DNA of 64,000 bases from Begonia masoniana (Eukaryota > Streptophyta > Magnoliopsida > Cucurbitales > Begoniaceae). The stretch lies in contig CM039502.1 of assembly GCA_022432975.1 (NCBI GenBank), positions 2,594,375 through 2,658,374 of the forward strand, written 5' to 3'. A model generated the notes under the pieces. That model worked only from the letters and a program-made list of their open reading frames with translations, was not told the DNA's origin and did no database searches. The translations under genes and the position numbers were made by a program. Positions 62,581-64,000 of the stretch are shown here, piece by piece (within the stretch, counting starts at the first letter, position 1; each line of letters begins with the position of its first letter).

Positions 62581-62905
62581 GTTGTCTCGATATTCAAGGT
62601 TATAACGAGTAGACAATAATTATGGACTAATTCAACTGAACGTGGATATTTATAATTATGTATTATTTTAACTATTTATGATTTATTATAACTATGACAC
62701 CATAGAAATAAAACTTAGTATTATCCTTCGAAATTATTTAATGTGTTGTCTCGATATTCAAGGTTATAACGAGTAGACAATAATTATGGACTAATTCAAC
62801 TGAACGTGGAAATTTATAATTATGTATTATTTTAACTATTTATGATTTATTATAACTATGACACCATAGAAATAAAACTTAGTATTATCCTTCGATTATT
62901 TAATG
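62581..62905. repeat. 164-bp tandem duplication
   Basis: gttgtctcgatattcaaggt starts at 62581 and at 62745. The units are nearly identical (one visible difference is gtggatatt versus gtggaaatt, plus a 3-bp loss near the end). Non-coding and AT-rich. Confidence 0.88.
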
Positions 62906-63179
62906 GTGGCTTAAGATTAATACAATGTCACACCTAAGTTTCATTAATAAAACGTGGAAGCACAGTAAATATTTGGGACATAAAAGTCTTGCACTTGTCC
63001 AATTATGCAGTCACACGTAATGCATGCGATTAATCAAATAAGGTATTTGTCAGGTATTCATCAGTGGGAAACTCAGACCTCCCCGCCCTTCGCGTTGCAG
63101 GTTTTCTTCTTCTCTCCTCTGTTTTGCTTGTGGGTTTTTTTTTTTTTTGAGTTTTCAATGTTTTGTACTTGTTGGGTTG

Positions 63180-63726
63180 ATGTTTTTAGAATATTCTGGT
63201 AACCGAGAGTTCGTTGAGGTGGTGGAGCCATGGAAGATGAAGAGACATCTTGCGGAAGAGACCGGAGGGAACTCGTCTCTGCTGTTGGCTGAAAAAAGGA
63301 CGCAGAGGAAAGACCCTCTCGACCATTTTAAGCTCTACAAAGGGGGTTGGAATATCAAAAATCAGCATTACTGGGCTGTGAGCTTCTTTCTATTTTCTCG
63401 ATCAGTTTTCTCATCTGCCTTTCGGTTTACTTGATCGTATACTCGTAACTTTCTTTCGTTCGTATATATTTATTCACTAATAGACCAGATAACTTGTAAT
63501 CAACTGGGTGCTGATGGTAGGCTTTAGTTCTGCTTCCATTATCGTATTATCTGCTGCATTAGAATTTATAATTAGGGATTTCTTTTTGTTTCTACTCTGC
63601 AAAAGAAAAATTGATGTGTTCGTTTGGTTAGATAATTTGATGTTTCTTATATAATATGTGAATTTTGTTTATGAATTAAGCTTTATCTAACACTAATTGG
63701 AGTCGTTCTACTTAAATGTATGCTAG

Positions 63727-63766
<40 letters not shown>

Positions 63767-64000
63767 ATGCTAGATTAGATTTTTGCCCACCATAGACATA
63801 ACTTTTCTAATTCACACATCAAATTTTGTGCAGTCTGTTGGATTCACTGCGGCTCCCTTCTTTGTAATTGCTGCCATTTGGTTTATTGCCTTTGGACTAT
63901 CTTTATCCCTAATCTGCTGCTGTTACTGCTGTTGCCGAAGGGAGCCGTATGGCTATTCTCGATTTGCCTATGCGCTATCTCTCATTTTCCTTATTCTCTT
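63180..64000 (+). CDS. Cysteine-rich plant transmembrane protein, 5' part only (runs off the window)
   Basis: Exon 63180?-63377 ends ...GGWNIKNQHYWA at a GT donor. The next exon starts at 63834 after TTTTGTGCAG and stays open to the window edge. The protein reads EETGGNSSLLLAEKRT, then RKDPLDHFKLYKGGWN. A membrane helix, FFVIAAIWFIAFGLSLSLIC, is followed by the cysteine cluster CCCYCCCRR and the start of another helix. The layout matches a family of uncharacterised plant membrane proteins (Arabidopsis At2g12400/At2g25270 type, from memory). In-frame ATGs are at 63180 and 63237. The expected signal peptide is not clear, so the true start may be an upstream exon, with gtttttag at 63183-63189 as an acceptor. 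A CT microsatellite (63730-63763) lies in the intron. Confidence 0.75.
63730..63763. repeat. CT microsatellite in an intron
   Basis: About 17 TC units between the first two visible exons of the membrane-protein gene. Confidence 0.9.

Overview
The window is nuclear DNA of a flowering plant, most likely a eudicot. It is AT-rich, its genes carry GT-AG introns, and it contains plant-only families (YABBY, miR396, phytocyanin-like, GH17, DAYSLEEPER) and plant LTR retrotransposons. I cannot name the species from sequence alone.

Positions 645-25634 form one nested transposon block. The outer shell is a decayed autonomous hAT element (TIR TAGGGGTG, GTTCGG-rich subterminal regions, BED finger, transposase core, C-terminal dimerisation domain). 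A 1.3-kb solo LTR (2263-3591, TSD CCGAC) cuts its BED finger, and a 397-bp copy of that junction follows the original. The transposase gene is interrupted again at 4881-24398 by a composite of long-LTR retroelements. The main one lies on the minus strand, has gag but no recognisable pol, and carries a perfect run of 171 TTG units inside gag. Its 2.4-kb 5' LTR is split by a tandem pair of plus-strand Ty3/gypsy chromoviruses (11670-23025; LTR-internal-LTR-internal-LTR, outer TSD CTATG). The first of these has nearly intact gag and pol. The second has many one-base gaps and a 350-bp internal reiteration.

Positions 25635-37000 are mostly unique AT-rich DNA holding two miR396 hairpins in convergent orientation: a miR396b type on the plus strand (about 27405-27505) and a miR396a type on the minus strand (about 33795-33915).

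Positions 37000-64000 are genic. They hold a domesticated hAT gene orthologous to DAYSLEEPER (38633-40672, +), an early-nodulin-like phytocyanin without copper ligands (41696-42315, -), a GPI-anchored GH17 beta-1,3-glucanase with a one-base frameshift (43020-44896, -), a seven-exon YABBY gene of the YAB5 type (50536-53038, +), a three-exon TPR protein (58284-59300, -) and the first exons of a cysteine-rich membrane protein that runs off the right edge (about 63180-64000, +).

miR396 (regulator of GRF factors) and YAB5 both act in leaf development, but nothing here shows a functional link. I found no convincing new biological system. The most useful observations are the nesting history, signs of assembly error in the second Ty3 copy and the GH17 gene, the duplicated primer-binding site, the TTG run and the miR396 pair.
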